Shown: piece after piece, positions 16,854-24,925 of the stretch | Layout of the letters: every line of letters begins with the position of its first letter | How positions within the stretch are numbered: position 1 is the stretch's first letter | Program-made: the position numbers and the translations under genes | Source of the DNA: Mesorhizobium sp. LSHC420B00 | GTDB lineage: Bacteria; Pseudomonadota; Alphaproteobacteria; Rhizobiales; Rhizobiaceae | Direction: 5' to 3' | Length of the DNA: 49,630 nucleotides | Assembly: GCF_000503055.1 (NCBI RefSeq) | Contig: NZ_AYVY01000002.1 | Span: forward strand, 1,158-50,787 | Notes under the pieces: generated by a model | Databases searched by the model: none | What the model saw: only the letters and a program-made list of their open reading frames with translations | What the model was told of the DNA's origin: nothing

Positions 16854-18419
16854 ATGCCTGCTAAGAACAAGTTCCAACGCCATGCGATCGCCGTCCATCT
16901 GGCGCAACAGCTCGCCGGACCGGCGCGGGCAATCTCAGGATTTCAGGAGTTGCTAACCGAGCAGGTGCAGGATCTCGGTCTGGGCCACATGAGACCGGAT
17001 CTAGAGAAGGTTGGCGCCGCTGCTTGCGAATTGAGTAGCCTGATCGACAGCTTGATCCACGGCAAAGCGGACAATCAGAACCGGGCAGGGGTCGAGATCG
17101 AGGCGAAACTGCGCCACGACTTGCGAACGCCGCTCAACGCCATCATCGGCTATTCCGAAATGATTCGTGAAGAAGCCGAAGAATTGCACGAATACGCGCT
17201 GGAAGAGGATGTCAGGGTGATGCTCGCCGCGGCGGCTGAGTTGCTGGCGCATGTCGATGCGATTGCCGGCCTCTCGCGCGCACCCGACAGCGAGGAACCG
17301 CGGACCACGGATCAGGCTGAGATCGATGTGGCAGGGCTCGAACGGGCACTGATCAAGGCAGAGCACGACGCAAGCTCCGGTCACGGTGGCCGCATACTTG
17401 TCGTCGACGACATCACCAGCAACCGCGGTCTCCTCTCGCGCCGCTTGCAACGTGACGGTCATCAGGTAGTCACTGCCGAGTCCGGTCCGTCGGCGCTGAC
17501 TCACCTCGCGGAACACGAGTTCGACCTGGTTCTGCTGGACGTCCTAATGCCGGACATGAACGGCATCGAGGTGCTCTCGCGATTGAAAGCGGAGCGCCGA
17601 TGGCGGCATATCCCTGTCATCATGATATCGGGGTTGGACGAAGTGGACGCGGTGGTCCGCTGCATCGAGGCAGGGGCCGACGACTACTTGCCTAAACCTT
17701 TCAATCCGGTCCTGCTGCGCGCCCGGATCAACTCGAGTTTGGAGAAGAAACGTTGGCTCGACCGCGAGCACCAGTATCTTCAGCGGATCGAGGCGGAGAA
17801 GCGGCGGGCTGACTCGCTTCTCCATGCGATCCTGCCCGGTCAGATCGTGGCACGGCTGCAACGGGGCGAAGAGTTCATTGCCGACCGGTTCGATGAAGTG
17901 ACCATTCTTTTTGCCGATATTGTCGGTTTCTCGAGCATAGCGGCAAGGTTGCCGCCGTCGGACCTGATCAAACGCCTCGACGGGCTATTCAGCACGTTCG
18001 ACGTCTTGGCGGAGAAGCATGCCGTGGAGAAAATCAAGACCATCGGAGACGCCTATATGGCTGCGGGCGGTGTTCCGGAACCGGCAGCTGACCATGCCGA
18101 CAGGATCGTGGCACTGGGGAAATCCATGCTGGACGCGTTGAAGCCCTTAGCGTGGGGCAACGATGGTTTTCGGATCCGCATTGGCGTGCACACGGGACCG
18201 GTGATCGCGGGCCTGATCGGCCGGCATCGGTTCGTCTACGACGTCTGGGGCGAAACCGTGAATATTGCAAGCCGGCTCGAGTCCCAGGGCGTGGCCGACC
18301 GCATGCAGATTTCGGAGGCAACCAAGCAGGCCCTGCACACCTCCTGGAAGCTCGAACCGCGCTGTAATGTAGAACTGGCAGGTGTCGGCAGGATTGAAAC
18401 CTATCTCGTTCAACACTGA
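16854..18419 (+). CDS. Response-regulator adenylate cyclase with two kinase-dimerisation-like helices
   Basis: The 521-residue protein has two HisKA-like segments (residues 10-40, HAIAVHLAQQLAGPARAISG, without a clear phospho-His motif; and 85-110, [19 protein letters not shown] with H88) but no ATPase domain. A receiver follows at 179-295 (D229 in LLDVLMPDM, K281), then a coiled linker (EKKRWLDREHQYLQRIEAEK) and a class III cyclase (345-521). Cyclase residues are present: metal aspartates D355 (FADIVGFS) and D399 (GDAYM), adenine-selecting K395 and D463 (YDVWG), and N470/R474. cAMP is the predicted product. The linker and receiver suggest phosphorylation-driven dimer activation. ATG at 16854 is the first Met of the frame. 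Confidence 0.9.
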   Translation: MPAKNKFQRHAIAVHLAQQLAGPARAISGFQELLTEQVQDLGLGHMRPDLEKVGAAACELSSLIDSLIHGKADNQNRAGVEIEAKLRHDLRTPLNAIIGYSEMIREEAEELHEYALEEDVRVMLAAAAELLAHVDAIAGLSRAPDSEEPRTTDQAEIDVAGLERALIKAEHDASSGHGGRILVVDDITSNRGLLSRRLQRDGHQVVTAESGPSALTHLAEHEFDLVLLDVLMPDMNGIEVLSRLKAERRWRHIPVIMISGLDEVDAVVRCIEAGADDYLPKPFNPVLLRARINSSLEKKRWLDREHQYLQRIEAEKRRADSLLHAILPGQIVARLQRGEEFIADRFDEVTILFADIVGFSSIAARLPPSDLIKRLDGLFSTFDVLAEKHAVEKIKTIGDAYMAAGGVPEPAADHADRIVALGKSMLDALKPLAWGNDGFRIRIGVHTGPVIAGLIGRHRFVYDVWGETVNIASRLESQGVADRMQISEATKQALHTSWKLEPRCNVELAGVGRIETYLVQH

Positions 18420-18532
18420 TCGGAACAATGGCTAACCCTCAGGGAATTTCGCGAAGCGATGCTTGGAGTCGCGACACCTCGTAAACGAACAGCATGCAGC
18501 ATTGGCGTTCCACTTTCACCCGGAGCTACACC

Positions 18533-19231
18533 ATGAACAGGCGTCAGAGTCTTCTATTTCTCGCAGGAGCATCGGCCGCGGCAGCCAACACAACCCTGTT
18601 GGGCGCCGCGGCCTTTGCGCAGGAGACCCAACCCTTCAAGCTCCCACCGCTCGGCTACGCGAACAACGCATTAGAGCCGCACATCGACGCGACCACGATG
18701 ATGATCCATCACGACCGCCATCACGCCGCTTATGTGAATGCCTGCAATCAACTCGTGCCGCTTTGGCCCGAGCTCGCCAGCACGCCGATGGAGGCTATTC
18801 TGGCAGATCTGGGCAAGGTCCCGGAAGGCGTGCGCAACAATCTTGGGGGACATTGGAATCACACTCACTTCTGGGAGCTGATGACTCCCGGGGGCCCCAA
18901 CCAGCCCGGTGGCGACCTCAACGCCGCCATAAGCAGCACCTTCGGCAGCTATGCGGGCCTGACCGAAAAGCTCACGGCGGTTGGCCTTGGCCGCTTTGGC
19001 TCCGGCTGGGTATGGCTTGTCGTGAACAAGGACAAGAAGCTCGACATCGTCAGCACAGCCAACCAGGACACGCCGCTCGAGCTAGGGGCGCGTCCGGTGA
19101 TTGGCGTCGACGTCTGGGAACACGCCTATTATCTCAAGTATCAGAACCGCCGCGCCGACTACCTCAAGGAATGGTGGCGCGTGGTGAACTGGGACAAGGC
19201 CCTCGCCAACTTCAAGAAGTCGACCGGCTGA
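18533..19231 (+). CDS. Superoxide dismutase (Fe/Mn family), Tat-exported
   Basis: The 232-residue enzyme converts superoxide to O2 and H2O2. The N-terminus has a twin-arginine signal ([20 protein letters not shown], then AAAFAQE as cleavage region), so the folded metal enzyme should be exported to the periplasm. Metal ligands are visible: H in [13 protein letters not shown] in GHWNHTHFW, and D/H in the signature [15 protein letters not shown] at 18533 places the Arg pair at the N-terminus; an earlier in-frame ATG (18494) would bury it. It follows the haem-sensor/cyclase operon by 113 bases on the same strand, so it may be a target or late member of that unit. Fe or Mn preference cannot be decided by eye. 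Confidence 0.93.
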   Translation: MNRRQSLLFLAGASAAAANTTLLGAAAFAQETQPFKLPPLGYANNALEPHIDATTMMIHHDRHHAAYVNACNQLVPLWPELASTPMEAILADLGKVPEGVRNNLGGHWNHTHFWELMTPGGPNQPGGDLNAAISSTFGSYAGLTEKLTAVGLGRFGSGWVWLVVNKDKKLDIVSTANQDTPLELGARPVIGVDVWEHAYYLKYQNRRADYLKEWWRVVNWDKALANFKKSTG

Positions 19232-19714
19232 GGGGGCCGCAGATCGCGACGCCTCGTCCCTTCAGCCGCAGCAGCCGGCCGCGTTCGTGGTCACAGCTGT
19301 TTTTTTCAGCGTCTCGCGCGAATACCGAGCGGTTCGCCGGCTGGGGTAGCGCCTTCGGTTCAGACATCCCGGTTGCCAATTTCCGCGACTGGCTTGTCTG
19401 TCGTGTTCACACCTTTGATATGCCCCAAGCTGTGACCGAAGGGCAGCAACGGGTCCGAGACGCGACCTTCGCGGCATCATTGGCAAAGGTCCGCAAGTGG
19501 CGCAAACCAGCCCACGCTATGCTGGACGCGAAGGTCAGCTTTTTGGCCCAATCATCCCGAAAGCGGATCTCCGCTTCCGGCCCAAACGCGACGTTAGAGT
19601 ATCTGCTCGGCAATGACAGCTTCTGGCGCTGTCCGTGCATTCCGACATTCGGCCGGATCCTATCCAAAGCGGTTGTCCAGCCTCGGATAGCAAGCGTCAG
19701 ATTTTCACGATCGG
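19232..19714. other. Gene-free 483-bp region, probably degenerate sequence
   Basis: Open frames cross this stretch, but none starts with a ribosome site or resembles a known family. A minus-strand frame (about 19407-19793) has a composition like the translated interspersed remnants common in rhizobial genomes and overlaps the HxlR gene in another frame. I regard the stretch as non-coding or decayed. No tRNA or clear terminator is seen. Confidence 0.4.
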
Positions 19715-20080
19715 CTAGGCCGCTGTGTCTAGCCTCGTTTCCGGCATCGGTGGAGCCTGGCCGACCCGGTCGTCCCCGGTATGTTCCCACCATCTGCCCA
19801 AGGCCTCGATGAGCGGCACAAGCTTGAGACCGGGCGTCGTGAGGTCGTAATCCACGCGTAGCGGATAGCCGGCATGCGCCGTTCGCCGCACAATCCCGGC
19901 GTCCTCCAGCTTGCGCAGTTCGAGAGCCAGAATGCGGTGCGACACGGTCGGGTTGTCACGCCTCAGATCGCTGAAGCGCTTGGTGCCGTCCTTGAGATAG
20001 TAGAGCAGCAAGGTGGGCCAGCGACCGCTGAGCACACGGATGGTCTCTTCGATCGGGCAGCGTGAGACGACATCTTTCAT
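19715..20080 (-). CDS. HxlR-family transcriptional regulator
   Basis: The 121-residue protein is a single HxlR winged helix: CPIEETIRVLSGRWPTLLLY at residues 8-27, with the family's conserved Cys near the N-terminus, then KRFSDLRRDNPTVSHRILAL, LRKLEDAGIVRR and PLRVDYDLTTPG. Such proteins respond to electrophiles or redox change, often through that Cys. It is divergent from a glutathione-transferase gene 90 bases away, the classic position for a regulator of its neighbour. ATG at 20080 gives the normal length. Control of the GST gene is an inference. Confidence 0.9.
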   Translation of the reverse strand: MKDVVSRCPIEETIRVLSGRWPTLLLYYLKDGTKRFSDLRRDNPTVSHRILALELRKLEDAGIVRRTAHAGYPLRVDYDLTTPGLKLVPLIEALGRWWEHTGDDRVGQAPPMPETRLDTAA

Positions 20081-20130
20081 GGGGGGACCTGGTTACAGAA
20101 TAGTGCGTAATTTACATGGGGCGACCAGCG

Positions 20131-20168
20131 TTTAGGGTCAAGTTTCGCTGCGCAGCGTAATCCCTAAA
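20131..20168. promoter_or_regulatory. Nested inverted repeats immediately before the GST start codon
   Basis: TTTAGGG (20131-20137) and CCCTAAA (20162-20168) are perfect inverted arms; between them lies the palindrome CGCTGCGCAGCG (20147-20158). The element stops two bases before the ATG at 20171, where a ribosome site would be expected. It could be the HxlR operator, or an RNA hairpin that limits translation. Confidence 0.45.
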
Positions 20169-20170
20169 TC

Positions 20171-20893
20171 ATGGAAGAGACAAAGAAATGGAACCTATCC
20201 TCCCTTTATGGCTTCCCGCTGGGAAGTTCGATGGGGCTCGTCGCTGCATTTGAACGCGTCGGACAGCCCTACCGCCTGTGTCGAGTCGACATGCTCACTG
20301 AAATGAAGAACGACGCCTATGCCAGCATCAACGGCCGTCAGGAAACGCCGGTGTTGATCACCGACGAAGGCAGGGTGCTCACCGAGACCATGGCGATTGC
20401 CGCTTGGCTCGAAGCCCGCGATACGCAACGTCGTATCAGCTTTGAGCCTCGCTCGCCGGAAGCCGACCGGATGCACCAGCTGATGGCTTTCGTGAACACC
20501 GGCTTCACCGCCGCTTTCACCCCGCTCTGGGCCGCATATGAAATGGAATCGCCCGAGCCGGTGCTGCTGGCAACCTTGCGTGACTTTGGCCGCAAGGTCG
20601 TTACCAACCGCCATGACCAGCTCGAGGCGATGATCCTCGACACGGATTTCCTGGTCGGCGACCGGCTGACGCTTGCCGATACCACGCTGATCGGCGTGGC
20701 GCGCTGGGCGGAGTTCCACAAGGCGGTCGACGGCGCAGCTTATCCCAAGCTGGCGGCGTTGCGCCGCCGGATCGAAAGCGATCCGGACGTGCGATTTGCG
20801 CAGGCCATCGAGGATGGTGAAAAGCCGGCCGGGTCAGGCGCTTGCCTCGGTCACGTGCGGCTGGCCGAGGTGATCGATCGCTTCGCGGCCTAA
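20171..20893 (+). CDS. Glutathione S-transferase family protein
   Basis: The 240-residue cytoplasmic protein has an N-terminal thioredoxin-like domain (residues 10-85: SLYGFPLGSSMGLVAAFERV, then RQETPVLITDEGRVLTETMA with the cis-proline and glutathione-contact region) and a C-terminal helical domain (95-215) with FLVGDRLTLADTTLIGVARW, the conserved N-capping motif. It probably conjugates glutathione to an electrophile or reduces a substrate; the true substrate is unknown. The divergent HxlR regulator suggests induction by reactive compounds. No ribosome site precedes the ATG, but an earlier start is not available and a later one would break the first strand. Confidence 0.88.
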   Translation: MEETKKWNLSSLYGFPLGSSMGLVAAFERVGQPYRLCRVDMLTEMKNDAYASINGRQETPVLITDEGRVLTETMAIAAWLEARDTQRRISFEPRSPEADRMHQLMAFVNTGFTAAFTPLWAAYEMESPEPVLLATLRDFGRKVVTNRHDQLEAMILDTDFLVGDRLTLADTTLIGVARWAEFHKAVDGAAYPKLAALRRRIESDPDVRFAQAIEDGEKPAGSGACLGHVRLAEVIDRFAA

Positions 20894-21036
20894 TCTGTTC
20901 GTTCAGCCGCCCGGCGCCCTGGCGCCGGGTGGTGGCGACAAGCGCGCCGAGATCGGCTATCATATCGCCGTTCTTGAAGTGGCAGCTGCGGGCGGCCATC
21001 CTGGCGGTGACCGCCCCGACACACGGGAGAAAGGTT

Positions 21037-21861
21037 ATGGCTGGCTTTCATGTCATGGCGGACGCGCGTGGAATGCATGTACAGCCCAGGGTGCGCCGCA
21101 TCAGCACCGAGGATCTGATCGATGCGCTCCGTCTCGGCGTAGAGGATTTCTGGGCCAAGCCGTCGCATTATGTGTTCCTGTGCCTGATCTATCCGGTGGT
21201 CGGCCTGATCCTGACGCAGTGGACGTCGGGCTCGAATGCCATCCAGCTCATCTATCCGCTGATGTCCGGCTTCGCTTTGGTCGGTCCGTTCGCCGCTATC
21301 GGCCTTTACGAAATCAGCCGTCGGCGCGAGTTCGGCATGGATACATCCTGGTGGCATGCGCTCGACGTGCGCCACTCGCCGGCGCTGCCCGCGATTGCGG
21401 TCATCGGCATCATGCTGCTGGTACTGTTCCTGCTCTGGCTGTTCACCGCGCAATCGATCTACACCAGCCTGTACGGCAATCAGCCTCCGACCTCTATCGT
21501 CGGCTTTATTCGCGAGGTGCTGACGACCAGCAAGGGCTGGACACTGATCCTGCTCGGCAACCTGGCCGGGTTCGCCTTCGCCGCGATCGTGCTGGCGACG
21601 ACTGTCGTCGCCTTTCCGCTGCTGCTCGACCGCGATGTCGGCGCGGTCTCGGCAGTCGAGACGTCGGCGCGCGCAGTTATGACAAACCCGCTGCAGATGG
21701 CGCTGTGGGGCCTGATGGTCGCCGTGCTCCTGGTCATCGGCTCGATCCCGCTATTTGCCGGGCTTGCCGTCGTCATGCCCGTCCTTGGCCACGCGACCTG
21801 GCATCTCTACCGCAGGGTGGTCGAACCGGAGCGGGCACAGCAGGTCAGACGGCCGATGTAG
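21037..21861 (+). CDS. DUF2189 integral membrane protein
   Basis: The 274-residue protein has about six membrane segments: HYVFLCLIYPVVGLILTQW, IQLIYPLMSGFALVGPFAAI, PALPAIAVIGIMLLVLFLLW, WTLILLGNLAGFAFAAIVLA and two near the C-terminus (MALWGLMVAVLLVIGSIPLF). The R-I-S-T-E-D-L-I-D-A-L-R segment and FALVGPFAAIGLYEISRRRE are typical of DUF2189, an uncharacterised family. ATG at 21037 follows GGGAGAAAGG and is preferred over longer frames that reach into the GST gene. It is 143 bases after the GST stop on the same strand and convergent with the LysE gene. No function is known to me. Confidence 0.85.
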   Translation: MAGFHVMADARGMHVQPRVRRISTEDLIDALRLGVEDFWAKPSHYVFLCLIYPVVGLILTQWTSGSNAIQLIYPLMSGFALVGPFAAIGLYEISRRREFGMDTSWWHALDVRHSPALPAIAVIGIMLLVLFLLWLFTAQSIYTSLYGNQPPTSIVGFIREVLTTSKGWTLILLGNLAGFAFAAIVLATTVVAFPLLLDRDVGAVSAVETSARAVMTNPLQMALWGLMVAVLLVIGSIPLFAGLAVVMPVLGHATWHLYRRVVEPERAQQVRRPM

Positions 21862-21867
21862 GCCCGA

Positions 21868-22524
21868 TCAGCGTTGCGCATCGGTTGCCATCTTGACGGC
21901 CAGCGCGGTCAGCACCGTGCCCATCATCCAGCGCTGGATCACCAGCCATAGCGGCCGCCCGGCGAGGAAGATGGCGATCGAGCCGGCCGTCACCGCGATG
22001 ATGGCGTTGACGGTCAGGCTGATGGCGACCTGCGTGGCACCGAGCACCAGAAGCTGCGACAGCACGTGGCCCTTGCCGGGGCTGATGAACTGCGGCAGCA
22101 ACGACAGATAGAGCACTGCCACCTTCGGGTTGAGCAGGTTGGTCATCAGGCCCATGGCGAACAGCCTGCGCGGCCTGTCCTTAGGCAGTTCGCGGATCTG
22201 GAAGGGCGAGCGCCCGCCGGGCTTCACCGCTTGCCAGGCAAGCCACAGCAGATAAAGCGCGCCGGCAAGGCGCAGCACGTCATAGGCGAAGGGCACCGCG
22301 AGCAGCAGCGCGGTGATACCGAACGCCGCCGACAGCACGTAGAATAAAAAACCGAGCGCCACGCCGCCCAGCGAAATCAGCCCGGCCTTCGGCCCTTGCG
22401 ACAGCGAGCGCGAGATCAGATAGATCATGTTCGGGCCGGGCGTCAGCACCATGCCGAGGCAGACCAGCGCGAAGGCGAGATGGTTGGCGGGTTCAGGCAA
22501 GAGCGTATCTCCGGATGGGGACAC
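21868..22524 (-). CDS. LysE/RhtB-family amino-acid exporter
   Basis: The 218-residue inner-membrane protein has six hydrophobic segments and the family motif GMVLTPGPNMIYLISRSLSQ near residue 24, followed by GLISLGGVALGF and FAMGLMTNLLNPKVAVLYLS near 125-145. Members export amino acids or derivatives such as homoserine lactone or threonine. The longest frame starts with GTG at 22524 without a strong ribosome site, so the first ten residues are uncertain. It ends six bases from the stop of the DUF2189 gene, convergent. The substrate cannot be deduced. Confidence 0.9.
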   Translation of the reverse strand: MSPSGDTLLPEPANHLAFALVCLGMVLTPGPNMIYLISRSLSQGPKAGLISLGGVALGFLFYVLSAAFGITALLLAVPFAYDVLRLAGALYLLWLAWQAVKPGGRSPFQIRELPKDRPRRLFAMGLMTNLLNPKVAVLYLSLLPQFISPGKGHVLSQLLVLGATQVAISLTVNAIIAVTAGSIAIFLAGRPLWLVIQRWMMGTVLTALAVKMATDAQR

Positions 22525-22620
22525 TCACCACATGCTTCCCCCACCGCAAGGCATGAGGGCAGGAGCCTTTGCGCCAGCGCGCTGCGCCCCTCTGCCTTTA
22601 CGTCGCCAATCCCATCGCCT

Positions 22621-24588
22621 TCAGCCGACGATGCGCAGGTTCGACAATTCGTTGGCGATTTCCTTGAAATTGTCGGACAGCGTCGCGCCCGTCGCATTCC
22701 AGAACAGCTTGGCCGGCTTGCTCGGGTCGGCCGGATCCTTGCGGAAGCGCGAATCCGAGGAACACGCCTTCAGCGCATCGATCGCCTTCTTGTCGCCGGC
22801 ATCTGTGGGCGACAGGTCGAGCGCCACCGTCATCACCAGAATGTTCGAATTCTTTGCATTGGCGCAGAGCGTTTTCATCTGCTCGTCGAGTGCTGCCGTG
22901 TAGTTGGCACCGGTATAGGTCGTCTTGCCGATATCGGTGCTGGTATTCATGAACAGGCGGGTCACGCTTCCAGATCCCGGATAGGTCAGGCCAGTGTAGC
23001 CGTAGGCGGCGTAGGTCGACCTGTTGTTGGCGTAGCTGCCGTCGCTGACGGCGCTATAGGTATTGGCTCCGTCGGTCAGCACCACGACCACCTTGTCGTT
23101 GCCCCTCTCGCTGTTCGGCCGGCCATCGGTGAACGGTGGGTTGCTCGATACCGTTCGCCAGCCCCAGGCAAGTCCCTCCGGTACGTTGGTATTGCCGTTC
23201 GGCGCCATGGCGTCGATGGCGTCCTTGATCTCCTGCTTCTCGGCGTCCTGGCTGACGTCCTTCAACGGCGTGATCGGGTTGGTGGTGCAGGAGGAATTCG
23301 GCCCATCGCCCGCGGCTGCGGATTGCGAACCGTACGGTTTTATCAGGAAATATTTGCGCATGTCAGACTGTCGCTGCGAAGCGGTAGGACCGGCGACATA
23401 GGGCCAATCGGCCCACCAGTTGTTGCCGTAATTGTAAGACGTGCTGATGACGTCGTTGATGCCGTCACGGTTGAAATCGAGCCACAGAGTGCCAGCCTCA
23501 TCCGGGGCGAACATCGGCACGAAAAGCGTGGCCGGCGCGGCTGTGTCGGGCGTGATGTCGTCGACATTGTAGGGATATGGCCGTGCCTCGACGCAACCTT
23601 GCCAGCTCGCATAGCGGCTCGTCGTATAGATATATTCCGGTGCGCTCCAATGGCCGTACTGGCAGGTGCCGTTCTTCTTGTATGTGTCGCAGACATATTG
23701 CTTCGAATTGGGTACCTCTTCGCGGCCCGATTCGACCGTCATGTCGGCGTAGAGGCTGAAACGCGTCAGCGGCTGGTCCTTGGTCTCGCCCCAGCCGGTG
23801 CCGCGCTTGTACCAGATGCCATTGAGCTTCTCGGCATATTTGTCCGGATTGTTGGCTGCACTCATCGTCGTCCAGTCGAAATCTTCATGCTGGATCGGGG
23901 AGATGCCGTCCTGATCCATCCAGCCGTCTTGATCGTGGGTAGGGCCGATATTGACCGAGGCCGCAAACGGCACGAGAGAAAATTGCACCGGTTTGGTGAT
24001 CTGCTTCATCTGCTGCGCCTGAAGCGCCAGCGTATCGACAAGCTGCTTGGCGGCCGACTTCAGCAGGTCTATTCGCTTCTCGCCGGTGCCGGAGCCGAGA
24101 TCGCTCATCGAGCCGGAATTGTCGAGCACAAGCGCGACTTCGAGGGTGTTCTTGAGGCGGAGTTCCGAACATTCGGTGAAGGTCGTGTCGCTTGCCGTGC
24201 CGCCGACCAGCAGGCTGGCGGCCGGGAGAAAATAGGGGTGGAAGGTGAGGCTGGCGCAGAGCTTCAAGGTGCCGCCGCCGGCATTGTTGTTGGGCAGCGT
24301 GACGGTCAGCGCTGTGTTCGCCGGGTCGATACGTGCGAGATTGGTTTCGAAAAATGTCTTGGCGTAGGCCTTGACGTCGTCGTCGCTGGCGCCGGCGACG
24401 ATCTGCTGGGCGGCGGCGAGGCCGGCCGCATCAAGTGCGTTCAGCGTTTCGTGCTTTTGGCGCAGCAACTCCCCGTAATCGACACTGAGCGCCAGACCGG
24501 CCATCAGCGGCACAATGGTGATTGCAGTCATTAAGGAGTAGTTGCCACGTCTGTCGTGTCGGAATTTTCCGATTATTGCCTTCAGCAT
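22621..24588 (-). CDS. TadG-like pilus/envelope protein with von Willebrand A domain
   Basis: The 655-residue protein begins with a TadE/TadG anchor: basic KFRHDRRGNYSLM then hydrophobic TAITIVPLMAGLALSVDYGE (about 18-38). A vWA domain follows with a complete MIDAS set: DNSGSMS near residue 155, the threonine in NGNTNVPEGLAWG and aspartate in VVVLTDG. A long insert of over 200 residues lies between the first two MIDAS parts and includes LDFNRDGINDV, a calcium-loop-like acidic motif. TadG proteins sit at the inner membrane and face the periplasm, in or near Flp/Tad pilus loci, but no other tad gene is nearby. This may be a solitary copy. Confidence 0.87.
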   Translation of the reverse strand: MLKAIIGKFRHDRRGNYSLMTAITIVPLMAGLALSVDYGELLRQKHETLNALDAAGLAAAQQIVAGASDDDVKAYAKTFFETNLARIDPANTALTVTLPNNNAGGGTLKLCASLTFHPYFLPAASLLVGGTASDTTFTECSELRLKNTLEVALVLDNSGSMSDLGSGTGEKRIDLLKSAAKQLVDTLALQAQQMKQITKPVQFSLVPFAASVNIGPTHDQDGWMDQDGISPIQHEDFDWTTMSAANNPDKYAEKLNGIWYKRGTGWGETKDQPLTRFSLYADMTVESGREEVPNSKQYVCDTYKKNGTCQYGHWSAPEYIYTTSRYASWQGCVEARPYPYNVDDITPDTAAPATLFVPMFAPDEAGTLWLDFNRDGINDVISTSYNYGNNWWADWPYVAGPTASQRQSDMRKYFLIKPYGSQSAAAGDGPNSSCTTNPITPLKDVSQDAEKQEIKDAIDAMAPNGNTNVPEGLAWGWRTVSSNPPFTDGRPNSERGNDKVVVVLTDGANTYSAVSDGSYANNRSTYAAYGYTGLTYPGSGSVTRLFMNTSTDIGKTTYTGANYTAALDEQMKTLCANAKNSNILVMTVALDLSPTDAGDKKAIDALKACSSDSRFRKDPADPSKPAKLFWNATGATLSDNFKEIANELSNLRIVG

Positions 24589-24925
24589 TCCCGCCCCGCC
24601 CTATTTTTCCCGGACGATGCCACGCATTTTTAAATTTCCGATTGCTAAAATACGTCCAAGGTCGGTACGGTTTTTCAATCCCCGTTAACCACACGTCCGC
24701 AATCGGCAATGCCGCTCCGCGCTCTCCACGGCAAAGTCCCTAAAAGCGGATAAGGCGCTGGAAAAGAAAAGCTTTCGCCATCACGTCCCCGCCGGCGCCC
24801 CGGGCGGCAATCTTGCGGGCACAACGAAAGCTGGTGACAGAGCGAAGCGCTTCGGTTAATCCGGGCCGGCCGCTACGGACCGTCGGTCGCGGCGCTTGCA
24901 AGCATCATGGTACAGGGACAACGGC
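24589..24925. other. Gene-free 337-bp divergent promoter region
   Basis: This spacer separates the TadG-like gene (minus) from the HAD hydrolase gene (plus) and must hold both promoters. A/T-rich stretches lie at about 24604-24690, nearest the TadG-like gene. I see no convincing ORF, tRNA or strong terminator. Confidence 0.5.

Noticed and set aside
18463..19812. Plus-strand frame extending from before the SOD gene to the HxlR gene
   Set aside because: It runs through the SOD gene in the wrong frame and has no recognisable segment.
22396..24534. Plus-strand frame of about 712 codons opposite the TadG-like gene
   Set aside because: The minus strand has clear vWA motifs and a membrane anchor; the plus frame is an antisense shadow.
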